Positions 26,286 to 35,923 of a DNA stretch of 64,000 nucleotides are shown in pieces. The notes beneath the pieces are model-generated. The model worked only from the letters and a program-made list of their open reading frames with translations. It did no database searches and had not been told where the DNA came from. Position 1 is the first letter of the stretch; each line of letters opens with the position of its first letter. The stretch lies in NCBI RefSeq assembly GCF_041102575.1, contig NZ_JBGCUE010000012.1, positions 1-64,000 of the forward strand, written 5' to 3'. The stretch is from Tenuifilum sp. 4138str (lineage in GTDB: Bacteria; Bacteroidota; Bacteroidia; Bacteroidales; Tenuifilaceae). The translations under genes and the position numbers were made by a program.

Positions 26286-27705
26286 CGTGAACGTTTAGCA
26301 AATCGTTAATCTTTTTCTTTAGGAGGTGGGCGTTAATAGGCTTTGAAACATAGTCGTTACAGCCCACCTCAAAACATTTAAGATTATCGTGAGGCAGAGC
26401 GTATGCGGTTTGTGCAATAATTGGTAAATCAGGATAATTTTCTCTAATTCTTGAAGTTGCTTCATACCCATCAACTACAGGCATTTGAATGTCCATTAGA
26501 ACAATATCAACCGGTGAACCATTGAGTACCATGGATACTGCTTCCTCGCCATTCCTTGCCCAAAGAATTTTGGCTTTTGTATCGGCTAGAACAGTGGAAA
26601 GGTATTTATAGTTGGTATCTATATCCTCAGCTATCAGGATAGTTACGCCCTCCCACTTATATTCAGGATTTTTGGCTTTGAAAATTACAGAACCATCGTT
26701 AACGCTCTTTGATTCGTGGTAAGGGAGGGAAAAGTGGAATGTAGTCCCCTGCCCGACTTCCGACTCAAACCAGATATCGCCACCGAGTAAATCAATGATA
26801 TGTTTAGAAATGTACAACCCGATGCCAGTACCGCCGTATTTACGGGTTGACCCCTCCTGTACCTGACGGAACCTGTCGAAAATAATATCCTGCTTATCCT
26901 TTGGAATGCCAATTCCTGTATCCCTTACAAAAAATTCAATATTACTCTTATCCTCGTTAATCAGGTAACCAAACTCAACCGATCCTTTTTCAGTAAATTT
27001 CAGAGCATTACCAATAAGGTTAACCAGAACCTGACGTAAACGTTGGGCATCGGTGTATAGAATATTTGATTCATCGTCGTTCAGGTTGAGTAAGCGAATA
27101 TTAATATGCTCTTTTTCCTGCTTGAACTTAATCTCGTTGAAAAATGTGTAAACCTCAAACATCAGGTTGTCGAGGTTACAGTCGGCAGGATTAACGGTTA
27201 GCTGTCCTGCATCAATCTTGGATAAATCGATAATATCATCTATGAGATTAACCAGCATCATGCCGTTATGGTAAATGATATCGATATACCTATCGCGCTT
27301 TTCCTGCGATTCCTCATTCTTTAGGAGTTGGGCAAATCCTAAAATGCCATTCATTGGGGTGCGAATCTCATGGCTCATATTGGCCAGGAAGTTTGATTTG
27401 AGGATATCGGCTTCCTCGGCCCTAATCTTGGCATTTTGGACTGCTGCTTCGAGTCGTTGTATCTCTAGATGTGCTTTTGCAAGTGTATCGGCCTGTTCAT
27501 CGTTTTCAATTTGTAACTCTTTACATTGAATCTTTAACTTTTGAATCTCCTCCCTAAGCTGTTCAAGCAAAATCGAGTCGGATGAACTATTAACTGCATT
27601 TGCAGATAATTTTCTTTTAAGGTAATTGTGCGTAATGAAATATGTAGTGGCTGTTGAAAATAAAGCCACAAAGATTATAATACCGATACCCATTAAAACT
27701 GACAT
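26272..27705 (-). CDS. Hybrid histidine kinase with receiver
   Basis: A 477-aa inner-membrane sensor kinase. One N-terminal helix (about 4-25) is followed by a coiled coil (45-100), HisKA with the phosphoacceptor His112 in N-M-S-H-E-I-R-T-P, an HATPase domain (about 215-335, with D-T-G-I-G-I and G-G-T-G-I-G-L) and a receiver (about 353-470) with L-M-D-I-Q-M-P as the phosphorylation segment. There is no periplasmic or PAS sensor, so the input is unclear; the coiled coil may bind a partner. The receiver has the I-I-A-Q-T-A-Y variant shared with other receivers in this window. Confidence 0.92.
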   Translation of the reverse strand: MSVLMGIGIIIFVALFSTATTYFITHNYLKRKLSANAVNSSSDSILLEQLREEIQKLKIQCKELQIENDEQADTLAKAHLEIQRLEAAVQNAKIRAEEADILKSNFLANMSHEIRTPMNGILGFAQLLKNEESQEKRDRYIDIIYHNGMMLVNLIDDIIDLSKIDAGQLTVNPADCNLDNLMFEVYTFFNEIKFKQEKEHINIRLLNLNDDESNILYTDAQRLRQVLVNLIGNALKFTEKGSVEFGYLINEDKSNIEFFVRDTGIGIPKDKQDIIFDRFRQVQEGSTRKYGGTGIGLYISKHIIDLLGGDIWFESEVGQGTTFHFSLPYHESKSVNDGSVIFKAKNPEYKWEGVTILIAEDIDTNYKYLSTVLADTKAKILWARNGEEAVSMVLNGSPVDIVLMDIQMPVVDGYEATSRIRENYPDLPIIAQTAYALPHDNLKCFEVGCNDYVSKPINAHLLKKKINDLLNVHVKSS

Positions 27706-27752
27706 ATTTTTTTTTACACGATTTCAAATATTCAAATTTTTAAATACAATTA

Positions 27753-27760
27753 CAAAGATA
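27753..27760 (-). promoter_or_regulatory. -7 element of the hybrid kinase
   Basis: TATCTTTG on the minus strand lies about 48 nt before the start. No clear -33 element is visible. Confidence 0.45.
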
Positions 27761-27831
27761 TTTGCCTAAAAAGCCTAAGAATTCCTTGAATAGATTTATA
27801 GTTTAAATAAACGACACGTTTTAAATGACAA

Positions 27832-27864
27832 AAGGTTTCCTTAGAATCATTCTAAAGAAACCTT
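27832..27864 (-). terminator. Terminator of the PorT-like gene
   Basis: A 16-bp stem with one mismatch (27832-27847 with 27849-27864), just past the stop of the minus-strand gene. Confidence 0.6.
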
Positions 27865-27881
27865 CTGACATTAAATAAAGT

Positions 27882-28529
27882 CTAAAAGAAGAAGCCAACA
27901 CTCATGATGATTTGTGGGTTGCGTTGATCGAATGAGTAGTCGGTACCACTCAAAGTGATGCCAGTCCCAAGTTTGCTGAGGTTGCCTTCGTATTTAAGGT
28001 CGAGGGTAAGGGTTTTAAGAATATCGAGCCCTACTCCTACCTGGTACCCAAAAGTTGCCGACCTGAAATTATTTTTCACTGTTTGGTTGGTCAAATCGGC
28101 TAATTTATCTTTAAGGCCATCGTTTTCAGAGATTAAGATTGTTGCAACCGGTCCAAGTCCAACCCTAGCAGGACCAAATTTCCATCCAACAATAACTGGA
28201 ATATCGAACTTGTTGAACTTTTGCATTTCGTTGTAAACATCGTTTAGGGTAACATCCTTAAGCATAACCTCGCCCTGCGAGCGGGAAAAAAGCAGCTCGG
28301 GTTGAATAAAGAAACCCATAATTTGCACCCGGGCAAATAGCCCAGCGTGAAATCCAAGTTTAGCATCGCCCTGCTCCACAATGTATTGGTTTGCACCGTC
28401 GGTAATGGTTGCCTTACTAAACTTAACATTGGATGAGCTAATGCCGCCCTTAAGCCCCATTCTAAAGAACTGAGCGTTAGAGAACAGGGAAAGGCTTGTG
28501 AGTGCTAAAATAAAAAGTGTTCTTTTCAT
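27882..28529 (-). CDS. PorT-like outer-membrane beta-barrel protein
   Basis: A 215-aa protein with a signal peptide (residues 1-19, ending S-N-A-Q) and about eight predicted beta strands. It has the G-L-K-G-G-I-S-S-S-N start and a final strand ending V-G-F-F-F. This layout is the small outer-membrane barrel (PF13568/PorT-like) common in Bacteroidota. PorT itself acts in type IX secretion, but most members are of unknown role and this one cannot be assigned further. Confidence 0.8.
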   Translation of the reverse strand: MKRTLFILALTSLSLFSNAQFFRMGLKGGISSSNVKFSKATITDGANQYIVEQGDAKLGFHAGLFARVQIMGFFIQPELLFSRSQGEVMLKDVTLNDVYNEMQKFNKFDIPVIVGWKFGPARVGLGPVATILISENDGLKDKLADLTNQTVKNNFRSATFGYQVGVGLDILKTLTLDLKYEGNLSKLGTGITLSGTDYSFDQRNPQIIMSVGFFF

Positions 28530-28585
28530 AGTAATTGAATTTAAAAAGGTTTAATGATCTACTATTATCAAATTGTGTGCTAGAT

Positions 28586-30067
28586 TTAAAAGAGTGGACT
28601 AATTAATCGTGCCAGCGCTTCCTTGTAACTATTTTTCAGCGGACGTTTACTCCAGCTTTGGGGTGTAATAACCTGGCTTTGTACCAGGTTGGATAAGAAA
28701 TTTTCCTCAAGCCTCTCAGTAACCTGATTATCGTAAATGAAAGCCGCCACCTCAAAGTTATCCTCAAAGCTGCGGATATCCATATTAGCCGACCCCACCA
28801 TGGCCAGCTTACCATCAATCATCATCACCTTGGAGTGGTTAAAGCCATTTTGGTAAAGGTAAACCTTGATACCAGCCTCCAGTAGCTCGGAAACATAAGA
28901 GAGTGAACTCCAGTAAACAACGGTAGAATCGGATTTTCCGGGTAAAATAATCCTAACATCAATCCCACTTAGTGCTGCTGTTTTAAGGGCTGTTAGGATA
29001 CTTTCGTTAGGTATAAAGTAAGGCGTAGATATGTAAATATGCTTATTGGCACGTGTTATGGCATGGAAAAAGGCTTGCATGATACTTGCCCAATCGGAAT
29101 CGGGACCGCTTGTTACAATTTGTAAGGGATGGTAACTGGTAACGGTTGGCTGAGGAAAGTAAATATTACGCTCCCTTATGATTTTTCCAGTAACAAAGTA
29201 CCAATCAATCAGAAAGATAACCTGAAGTGAATGAACTGCCTCACCCTCGATTTTCAACATGGTGTCGTACCACTGCCCAAGCCTTCGGGTACCCTCGATG
29301 TACCGGTCAGCAATATTCATTCCACCTAAATAACCAACTTTTCCATCGACCACTACTACTTTTCGATGGTTTCGGTAGTTTACCCTACTGGTAAGCAAGG
29401 GGAATCGAACCTCCATGAACGGATAGATCTCTATGCCAGCATCTTTTAGCTCCTTGACATACCTTTTGGGTAGGCTCCAACTGCCTACATCATCGAATAG
29501 TACTCTAACCTTAACGCCCTCTTTAGCCTTTGTTATCAGGATATTTTTAATTCGGTTACCAAGCTTATCGTCATTTATAATATAAAACTCGATATGAATG
29601 CTTGAAGTTGCTGAGTAAAGTGATTCTATTATGGAGTCGAAGGCTTGATTACCTGTCTGGAAAATCTCAACCTCATTCTTTTCAGTTAGCAGGGCCTTGC
29701 TGTTGTTGAGCAAAAGGGTGATAATACTTAAATGATCAGCAAGCTTATGGTGAATATCGGTTTTAGAGGAAAAACGGATAACTTGTTTATGGCTTAAATA
29801 CTCTATTTGTTCAATATCCTGAATCTCTTTACGGCTAAACAGCTTTTCCTTTCTACGGTTTTGGCCAAATACGATATAAAGTAATAAACCAAGTATTGGT
29901 AATGTGATAAGAAGTAAAACCCAAGTGGACGTTTTAGCGGGATCGCGCTTTTCATGGATAATCATTGCGGCTGTAGAAAGCACGGTAATGATATAAACCG
30001 TCCATAGCAGCGTGGTTAGATGGTTTAAAAACGTTTCGTTTAGTATGTTCAAGACAACCATACCCAA
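28586..30067 (-). CDS. cls: Cardiolipin synthase (phospholipase D family)
   Basis: A 493-aa membrane enzyme with two N-terminal transmembrane helices (about 14-34 and 45-65) and two phospholipase D motifs: H-R-K-V-V-V-V-D near 229 and H-S-K-V-M-M-I-D near 412. It makes cardiolipin from phosphatidylglycerol. Both HxKxxxxD motifs are intact and the length is standard. It is transcribed alone, downstream of the SDR gene. Confidence 0.93.
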   Translation of the reverse strand: MGMVVLNILNETFLNHLTTLLWTVYIITVLSTAAMIIHEKRDPAKTSTWVLLLITLPILGLLLYIVFGQNRRKEKLFSRKEIQDIEQIEYLSHKQVIRFSSKTDIHHKLADHLSIITLLLNNSKALLTEKNEVEIFQTGNQAFDSIIESLYSATSSIHIEFYIINDDKLGNRIKNILITKAKEGVKVRVLFDDVGSWSLPKRYVKELKDAGIEIYPFMEVRFPLLTSRVNYRNHRKVVVVDGKVGYLGGMNIADRYIEGTRRLGQWYDTMLKIEGEAVHSLQVIFLIDWYFVTGKIIRERNIYFPQPTVTSYHPLQIVTSGPDSDWASIMQAFFHAITRANKHIYISTPYFIPNESILTALKTAALSGIDVRIILPGKSDSTVVYWSSLSYVSELLEAGIKVYLYQNGFNHSKVMMIDGKLAMVGSANMDIRSFEDNFEVAAFIYDNQVTERLEENFLSNLVQSQVITPQSWSKRPLKNSYKEALARLISPLF

Positions 30068-30111
30068 ATTTTTCTCTAATTAAGAAAAATTCGGGAAATT
30101 ATGCAAATAAC

Positions 30112-30939
30112 CTATTTAAAGGGCGAATTAGGCTCTTTTGCCATGTATCCGTATAGAAGCCGATCGATCACGGTGGGCAGAATGCGTTGGGCCAGTACCG
30201 ATATTTTACCTTCGGTACCCATGATAATATTCCTACGGCGTTTAACAATTCCTTTAACAATTATTTTTGCTACCTCCTCGGGAGTCATCATGTTTTTCTC
30301 ATCGCGAGGCGACATACCCTGAGGGGTACCATCGGCGGTTAAAGCCGAGAATCTGACGTTAGTAGCTGTAAACCCAGGAGCCGCAATCATTACATGCAAA
30401 CCGTTCTTGAGATTTTCGATACGTAGGGTTTCCAGGAAACCATGCATTGCAAATTTTGATGCTGAATACCCACAACGGCCTGGTAATCCGTGGAATCCAG
30501 CAATGGAACTCACACCTACAACTGAACCTTTTGTCTCAAGCAAATAGGGTAATGCATACTTTGTACAGTAAACCGTACCCCAAAAATTTACATCCATGAG
30601 ATGCCGAATAACTTTAAGGTCAACATCCTTAAAAAGGGCACGCATGGAAATGCCGGCGTTATTGATCAGAATATCGATTTGTCCGTACCTGCTTATGGCC
30701 TGTTCAATTAAATTTTTACAGTCACCCTCGCTGGTCACATCGGTTTTTACAGGCAGTACCTCTACCCCAACTGAGGATAGTTCAGATGCAATAACATTTA
30801 ACTCATCGATGTTACGAGCGCCAATAACCAGCTTGGCGTTATACCTTGAAAACTCGTAGGCTAAAGCCTTTCCAATGCCCGATGATGCACCAGTAATAAC
30901 AACTACTTTTCCCGTTAATTTTTTTAATGCCTTTGTCAT
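30112..30939 (-). CDS. Short-chain dehydrogenase/reductase
   Basis: A 275-aa SDR with the cofactor motif G-A-S-S-G-I-G-K-A, N-N-A-G-I-S near 90, and Ser-Tyr-Lys in S-S-I-A-G-F and Y-S-A-S-K-F-A. The C-terminal extension (K-R-R-R-N-I-I-M-G-T and L-L-Y-G-Y-M-A-K) resembles the DltE/YqjQ-like SDRs that act on lipids, but the substrate is unknown. It lies 44 nt upstream of cls on the same strand and may be cotranscribed. Confidence 0.85.
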   Translation of the reverse strand: MTKALKKLTGKVVVITGASSGIGKALAYEFSRYNAKLVIGARNIDELNVIASELSSVGVEVLPVKTDVTSEGDCKNLIEQAISRYGQIDILINNAGISMRALFKDVDLKVIRHLMDVNFWGTVYCTKYALPYLLETKGSVVGVSSIAGFHGLPGRCGYSASKFAMHGFLETLRIENLKNGLHVMIAAPGFTATNVRFSALTADGTPQGMSPRDEKNMMTPEEVAKIIVKGIVKRRRNIIMGTEGKISVLAQRILPTVIDRLLYGYMAKEPNSPFK

Positions 30940-31092
30940 GGTTATTTCAAATATTGTTCAGCTAATCTATTAAATAATGGCTTACATGAGTTTGAATTAC
31001 TGTTAAAGTGTAACATTTAATCTTTTTAACATAATTCATCAATCTGATAATCAATGTATAGAACAATATTTACATTTGAAATGAAAGAAAAA

Positions 31093-31124
31093 TTTGTATA
31101 TTTTAGAGAAAGAGTCTATCTTTG
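31093..31124 (+). promoter_or_regulatory. Promoter of tRNA-Lys
   Basis: TTTG at 31093-31096, a 20-nt spacer and TATCTTTG at 31117-31124 match the Bacteroidota consensus. The start point would be near 31131, leaving about 33 nt before the tRNA. Confidence 0.8.
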
Positions 31125-31163
31125 CAACGCAAAAAACAAAAGTAGTTCTCAATAAAATAGGTA

Positions 31164-31239
31164 GATTCAGTAGCTCAGCAGGTAGAGCACATCCCTTTTA
31201 AGGATGGGGTCCTGGGTTCGAATCCCAGCTGAATCACCA
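31164..31239 (+). tRNA. tRNA-Lys (anticodon TTT)
   Basis: A full cloverleaf: acceptor GATTCAG (31164-31170) pairs with CTGAATC (31229-31235), anticodon stem CATCC/GGATG with loop CTTTTAA and anticodon TTT at 31197-31199, and T loop TTCGAAT. Discriminator A and an encoded CCA (31237-31239) follow. Confidence 0.96.
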
Positions 31240-31267
31240 AAAAGCCCGATGGAAACGTCGGGCTTTT
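31240..31267 (+). terminator. Terminator of tRNA-Lys
   Basis: A 10-bp stem (31240-31249 with 31258-31267) with a GCCCGA/TCGGGC core ends in four T directly after the tRNA. Confidence 0.85.
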
Positions 31268-31272
31268 GTATT

Positions 31273-31309
31273 AAGGATAAAGGATAAAGGATAAAGGATA
31301 AAGATAAAA
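31273..31309. repeat. GGATAAA heptamer tandem repeat
   Basis: Four perfect 7-bp units (31273-31300) are followed by a degenerate one. The same heptamer occurs at three other spacers in the window. Confidence 0.9.
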
Positions 31310-31467
31310 GGGGAAAAAAAAGTTAAAGAGTGCCTCGTCCGGGAATTTACTTGTTTTGCACCTAATGTAAATCAAACCTTCGGCTTTTTTGATTCAATTA
31401 AAATAAACCCACAAGAAGTATCGTAAAGCAAAATCCTAAACACAACCTTTAGCTCTCCAAAAGTAAA

Positions 31468-31497
31468 AAAGGACGGATTATTGTTAATCCGACCTTT
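31468..31497 (-). terminator. Terminator of the maltose/starch gene cluster
   Basis: A 13-bp stem with one mismatch (31468-31480 with 31485-31497) and T-rich ends, located 22 nt past the stop of the last cluster gene. Confidence 0.8.
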
Positions 31498-31519
31498 TAA
31501 TTGTTAGAATTTCATTAGC

Positions 31520-33901
31520 CTAATTTATTCTGGATGTGAATACTTCGAAACTGTTTGGCTTAAGCGTAACTTCAAGTTTCCCGTTTTGGATTGAATATTT
31601 AGAATTGAAGTTTGGATATAATATGCTATCACTCATATATTCAGGTATTTGTAAGTCGATAACTTGTTCCTGGTTCGACTTGTTGAAGATTACAACTACA
31701 GTATTGTCAAAATATTTACGAACGTAAGCGTAAACATTATCGTTTACGAGGATGGTTTGGAATGAGCCGTAAACCAGAGCCAGGTTATTTCTGCGGATGT
31801 TTACAAGCTTTGTAACAGTTTCAAGGGTTTGTTGCTCAAGGGTTGATAATCCATCGAACTTCATCATGCGGCGGTTATCGGGGTCGTTGCCACCGGGCAT
31901 CCCAAACTCGTCGCCGTAGTATATGGTTGGAACACCGGGAATGGTCATGTTGAATGCGTTAAGCATGCAGAGTTTAGCATAAGCAGTACTATCGCCAACG
32001 CCAATTTCGCGGGTCCAACCAGCCTTTTTGGCATCCTCACCGAAACGTAAGGCTCCACCGGCATAGGAAATAAAACGACCCCTATCCTGATTTCCTGAGA
32101 TATAGCCCATAAGGTTAATCCAGCCAAAATAGCTGAATGTTTGGTGCAGTGCTCCATCAAGCTTAGTAAAGGGGTAGTCGTTGCGGGCAAAAGCGGCTAC
32201 CGAGGCATCGTAAATGTTAAAATCGAACTGGGCGTCGAGCATGCCGCTGCCAATGTAGCTTGCAATGAGTTCGTGGCTGCCATAGGTTTCGCCAATCTGG
32301 TAAACCGGTTTATTGGGTAGGTTAAGCTTGATTTTTTGGGTAAGCCTACGCCAGAAATTCTCGTGAATATGTTTAGTGGCATCGTGGCGGAATCCATCGA
32401 GGTCGTAATGGGAAACCCAGAATAAAGCTGAGTCGGTCATGGGTTCATAAACCTCAGGACGTTCCAGGTCGAGCGTTGGAAGAAACGTATCGAACCAAGT
32501 TGTAAGGCGATACTCATCCCAGCGTTCGGTGTTTAGTGAACCATCGGGCAGGTAAAGCGATGTAGCCCAGTCGGGATGCTGCTTGTAAAGGGGATGCTCC
32601 TGGTGAACGTGGTTGGCCACGTAATCGAGTATAACGTTCATGTTTCGCTTATGGGCTTCAGCAATAAGCTCATTAAGTTCACTCTCAGTCCCAAACCTAA
32701 AGTCGACTTTGGAAGAAGAAACCGGCCAGTAGCCATGGTAGCCCGAAAATTTGGTGCGGGGTTGTGGATATAATCCCCATGCCCCTAAGGGGTTTTGAGT
32801 AATTGGTGAAAGCCATATAGTATTGATTCCCAGTTTGGTAAAATATCCATCCTTAACCTTTTGGGTAACGCCAGCCAGGTCGCCACCAAAGTAATTTGCC
32901 TTGGGGTGTATTTCGGGATCGTTCACCTTGAAATCGTTGGATGGGTTGCCGTTCTTAAAGCGGTCAACCAAAAGGAAATACATGATTTGAGTATGCTTAT
33001 CGCTACGGGAAAGCTGCGATGGATTTATTACCACCCTATTTCCCTCAAGCGGTATAAGTAGATTGTTCGATTCCCCTTGCTGGTTGTAGGCCCAAATGCG
33101 TATATGGGATCGCTTGTAACCTCGGGCATTTTCAGGTATTGTTATTTCGTAAAATCCTTCCTTAGAGGTAATAAATTTATCATCCATTAAGTAATTCTGC
33201 CACAGCACAATAAACTTATCTATATTTCCTATCGCTTTAATAAACAATTTATTTCCATCCGTTGAGAATGGAACGAGTTTGGGTAGCTCCTCAGGATTTG
33301 TGTTGCCAACAACTAACACTGAGTTATACCCACCCATTCCATTATCTTCAAAAGTGGGGTTTGCTGGGTCAAGCATCCACTTGCCGTCAATAACAACCTG
33401 GTAATGGTATTTCCCCGGATTTAAAAGCTTAGTAGTTTTATAAACCTTTCCATCGAATGTAAGATTGGTAGAACTGGGATTCCAGTCGTTTATTTGCCCT
33501 GCAAGCTGAACGCTTTTTACCTTTTTCCCCTGAGGATCGAAGGTGAAGGTTACAGGAAGTTTACGATTTTTCCGAACCAATAAACAGTATTTATCGCCCT
33601 TAGCCCAGATAAAAATATATGAGAGCCATGGCAATGACTGATTGTCAGCTTTCAAAGTAAGGTATGCCTTACTATCGGAAATGCTATACTGAAAATGTGA
33701 GGGTATAGATACTGAATCAATCACCTGAGGATCAGGGAAGTAATCGGTTAGGTAAACCAATGTACTATCGCCAGCAAGCTGAATTACTGAAAGCAAATCA
33801 TGAACTGCCGGGCTGGTAGTAGCATGTTCAATCCGTAAACTTTTTTGGCATGAACTTACTAAAAAGGTTACGGTAATCAATGCTAATAATCTGTATTTCA
33901 T
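31520..33901 (-). CDS. GH13 alpha-amylase-type lipoprotein
   Basis: A 793-aa surface or periplasmic glycosidase. The signal ends in the lipobox L-V-S-S-C (Cys18 from the ATG at 33901), so it is lipid-anchored. Residues about 95-195 resemble a CBM48/AMPK-type glycogen-binding fold (K-Y-H-Y-Q-V-V-I-D-G-K-W). The GH13 barrel follows with all catalytic residues: nucleophile Asp in G-F-R-H-D-A-T-K-H, acid Glu in I-G-E-T-Y and the Asp of N-Q-D-R-G-R-F. A C-terminal beta domain closes the protein. It probably cuts starch or maltodextrins, like SusG, but differs from SusG in its N-terminal domains. It is the last gene of the cluster, 20 nt after the next amylase. Confidence 0.9.
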   Translation of the reverse strand: MKYRLLALITVTFLVSSCQKSLRIEHATTSPAVHDLLSVIQLAGDSTLVYLTDYFPDPQVIDSVSIPSHFQYSISDSKAYLTLKADNQSLPWLSYIFIWAKGDKYCLLVRKNRKLPVTFTFDPQGKKVKSVQLAGQINDWNPSSTNLTFDGKVYKTTKLLNPGKYHYQVVIDGKWMLDPANPTFEDNGMGGYNSVLVVGNTNPEELPKLVPFSTDGNKLFIKAIGNIDKFIVLWQNYLMDDKFITSKEGFYEITIPENARGYKRSHIRIWAYNQQGESNNLLIPLEGNRVVINPSQLSRSDKHTQIMYFLLVDRFKNGNPSNDFKVNDPEIHPKANYFGGDLAGVTQKVKDGYFTKLGINTIWLSPITQNPLGAWGLYPQPRTKFSGYHGYWPVSSSKVDFRFGTESELNELIAEAHKRNMNVILDYVANHVHQEHPLYKQHPDWATSLYLPDGSLNTERWDEYRLTTWFDTFLPTLDLERPEVYEPMTDSALFWVSHYDLDGFRHDATKHIHENFWRRLTQKIKLNLPNKPVYQIGETYGSHELIASYIGSGMLDAQFDFNIYDASVAAFARNDYPFTKLDGALHQTFSYFGWINLMGYISGNQDRGRFISYAGGALRFGEDAKKAGWTREIGVGDSTAYAKLCMLNAFNMTIPGVPTIYYGDEFGMPGGNDPDNRRMMKFDGLSTLEQQTLETVTKLVNIRRNNLALVYGSFQTILVNDNVYAYVRKYFDNTVVVIFNKSNQEQVIDLQIPEYMSDSILYPNFNSKYSIQNGKLEVTLKPNSFEVFTSRIN

Positions 33902-33921
33902 ATACATAATATTTTAAAGAT

Positions 33922-35772
33922 TTACTTCAACTCAATTATCATAGCCGAGCGGGGCGAAAGCTGAATCTTTGCAAGGTTTTCAACCTTATTTCCGGAAATA
34001 ATATCAATTCCGCTCGTTTTGTTGGAAAGGAACTCAGCAAAGCGAGAGGTATCCAAAACCTTGGGTTGATAACCGTTATGAAGAATAACCATCACGGTTT
34101 GCTCTGAGTTATGGCGGAAATAAACATATACCTCATTCTCAGGGATAAAATGGGTTAATTTTCCGTTGTGAATGGCAGTAGCCGTTTTGCGCCAATTCAG
34201 GATGGTAGACATGTAGTTCCAGATTTCATTTTGGCGCTTTGTTCTACCCTCAGGGGTAAAAGCCGACTTGGAATCGGTTGGCCATCCGCCGGGAAAATCG
34301 CGGCGAATATCGCCATGCCCCTTGGCATCATCGCCGGGCAATAAAATCTCAGTTCCGTAGTAAATTTGAGGAATGCCACGTGTGGTAAGCAGGAATGCCA
34401 TGGCGAGCTTTAAACGGCCTAATGCCTGAGAAGAATCGCGCTGGAAACGGCCGATATCGTGATTATCGGCAAAGATGAAAAGTTTATCGGGATTTGGGTA
34501 AACAAAGTCGTGGGCAATAATCTCGTAAAGGCGTGCCAGTCCCGTATCCCATCCATCCTTCTCATCAAATGCCTTGTGCATGGCAAACATCAGGGGGAAA
34601 TCCATTACAATCTCTAGGTTCGAGTTATACCCATCGCGGTTTTTGGCATCCTTTTGCCAGTATGCCACCCAAGCAGGATAGTTTACCCAGGTTTCGCCAA
34701 CAATGCTGAAGTTAGGATATTCATTCTGAACCGCAGCGCACCACTGGGCCATGAAATGCTTATCACAATAAGGATGGGTATCCATTCGGATGCCATCCAA
34801 CCCGGCATACTCAATCCACCAGATACTGTTCTGTATTAGGTAGTTGGCAAGGTATGGGTTTCGCTGGTTAAGGTCGGGCATGTGGCCGTCGAACCAACCG
34901 TCGGCCATTAGGCTGCTATCGGCAACCGAAGCATGCGGGTCGAAGGTGGTAGGAATGCGGTAGTTTGTCCGTTTGTAATCGGGGTAAAGGTTGAACCAGT
35001 TCTTCATGGGCACATCCTTCATCCACCAGTGCTCACCCCCGCAGTGGTTGAAAACCATATCCTTAACTACCTTAATGCCCTGGGCGTGGGCTTTATCAAT
35101 GAATTCCTTGTAAAGCTCATTGCTACCCAGGCGGGGGTCAACCCTGTAAAAATCGGTAATGGCATAGCCATGGTACGACCACGAAGGCTGGTTGCTCTCG
35201 AGCACAGGATTTAACCAAAGCGCTGTTACTCCCAGTTGTTTAAAATAGTCGAGGTGATTCAGAATACCCTGAATATCGCCGCCGTGACGGGCGTAAGGTT
35301 CATTGCGGTCAACCTTATCAGTATATCCGCTAACTTGGTCAATTGCAGGGTTTCCGTTGGAAAACCTGTCGGGGTAAACCAGGTAAACCACATCGGAATT
35401 ATCAAAGCCTTTGCGGTTGGCTGAGCCAGCTTGACGGGCTTTAAGTTCGTAAGCATAAGTTAGTGGTTTACCCTTAGGAAAGGTAAACTTAATATCAATA
35501 CTCCCTGGCTTGGCATCGGGTTTAACGGTTAGGTTGATGAAGATATAGTTTGGATTTTCAACCCTATCGATACCAACAAGATCGATATTGGGGTTGTTGA
35601 TAGAAACCTGTGCCGAGGCAATATTTTTCCCGTAAACCAGAAGCTGAAGGTTTGGATTATTCATACCAACCCACCAGCAAGGGGGTTCGATACGCTCAAC
35701 CGGTTTCTGAGCAAGTGATGTCATCACCACAAACATAGTAGACATCAGTAAAGATAAGAGGTTTTTAAACAT
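33922..35772 (-). CDS. GH13 neopullulanase/cyclomaltodextrinase-like enzyme
   Basis: A 616-aa periplasmic enzyme from the ATG at 35772, with a signal peptide ending S-L-A-Q. Residues about 20-115 are an immunoglobulin-like N-domain (E-P-P-C-W-W-V-G-M), typical of SusA and cyclomaltodextrinases. Catalytic residues are present: Asp in G-I-R-M-D-T, Glu in V-G-E-T-W and Asp in A-D-N-H-D-I-G-R-F. It would hydrolyse maltodextrins in the periplasm. The gene follows fbaA after a hairpin (35814-35841), so its expression may be partly uncoupled from the upstream genes. Confidence 0.92.
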   Translation of the reverse strand: MFKNLLSLLMSTMFVVMTSLAQKPVERIEPPCWWVGMNNPNLQLLVYGKNIASAQVSINNPNIDLVGIDRVENPNYIFINLTVKPDAKPGSIDIKFTFPKGKPLTYAYELKARQAGSANRKGFDNSDVVYLVYPDRFSNGNPAIDQVSGYTDKVDRNEPYARHGGDIQGILNHLDYFKQLGVTALWLNPVLESNQPSWSYHGYAITDFYRVDPRLGSNELYKEFIDKAHAQGIKVVKDMVFNHCGGEHWWMKDVPMKNWFNLYPDYKRTNYRIPTTFDPHASVADSSLMADGWFDGHMPDLNQRNPYLANYLIQNSIWWIEYAGLDGIRMDTHPYCDKHFMAQWCAAVQNEYPNFSIVGETWVNYPAWVAYWQKDAKNRDGYNSNLEIVMDFPLMFAMHKAFDEKDGWDTGLARLYEIIAHDFVYPNPDKLFIFADNHDIGRFQRDSSQALGRLKLAMAFLLTTRGIPQIYYGTEILLPGDDAKGHGDIRRDFPGGWPTDSKSAFTPEGRTKRQNEIWNYMSTILNWRKTATAIHNGKLTHFIPENEVYVYFRHNSEQTVMVILHNGYQPKVLDTSRFAEFLSNKTSGIDIISGNKVENLAKIQLSPRSAMIIELK

Positions 35773-35813
35773 GGTTATTGGTTTTTTTGAGTGATTTTTC
35801 CTGAAAACAAGAA

Positions 35814-35841
35814 GGGCTGTCAGGGAAACCCCCAACAGCCC
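35814..35841 (-). terminator. Hairpin between fbaA and the GH13 genes
   Basis: A 7-bp GGGCTGT/ACAGCCC stem with a C/G-rich loop. The T-run on the minus strand is broken (TTCTTGTTTT), so it could attenuate rather than stop transcription. Confidence 0.45.
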
Positions 35842-35923
35842 AAATTCTAATAAATAACTATTTGGATATGAATACTTTTATTACCAGCTGGACAAAAATC
35901 CGGAATATGGAATAAGCTATTCA

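Noticed and set aside
31273-31309. Possible CRISPR array in the repeated units
   Set aside because: The units are 7 bp in direct tandem with no spacers.
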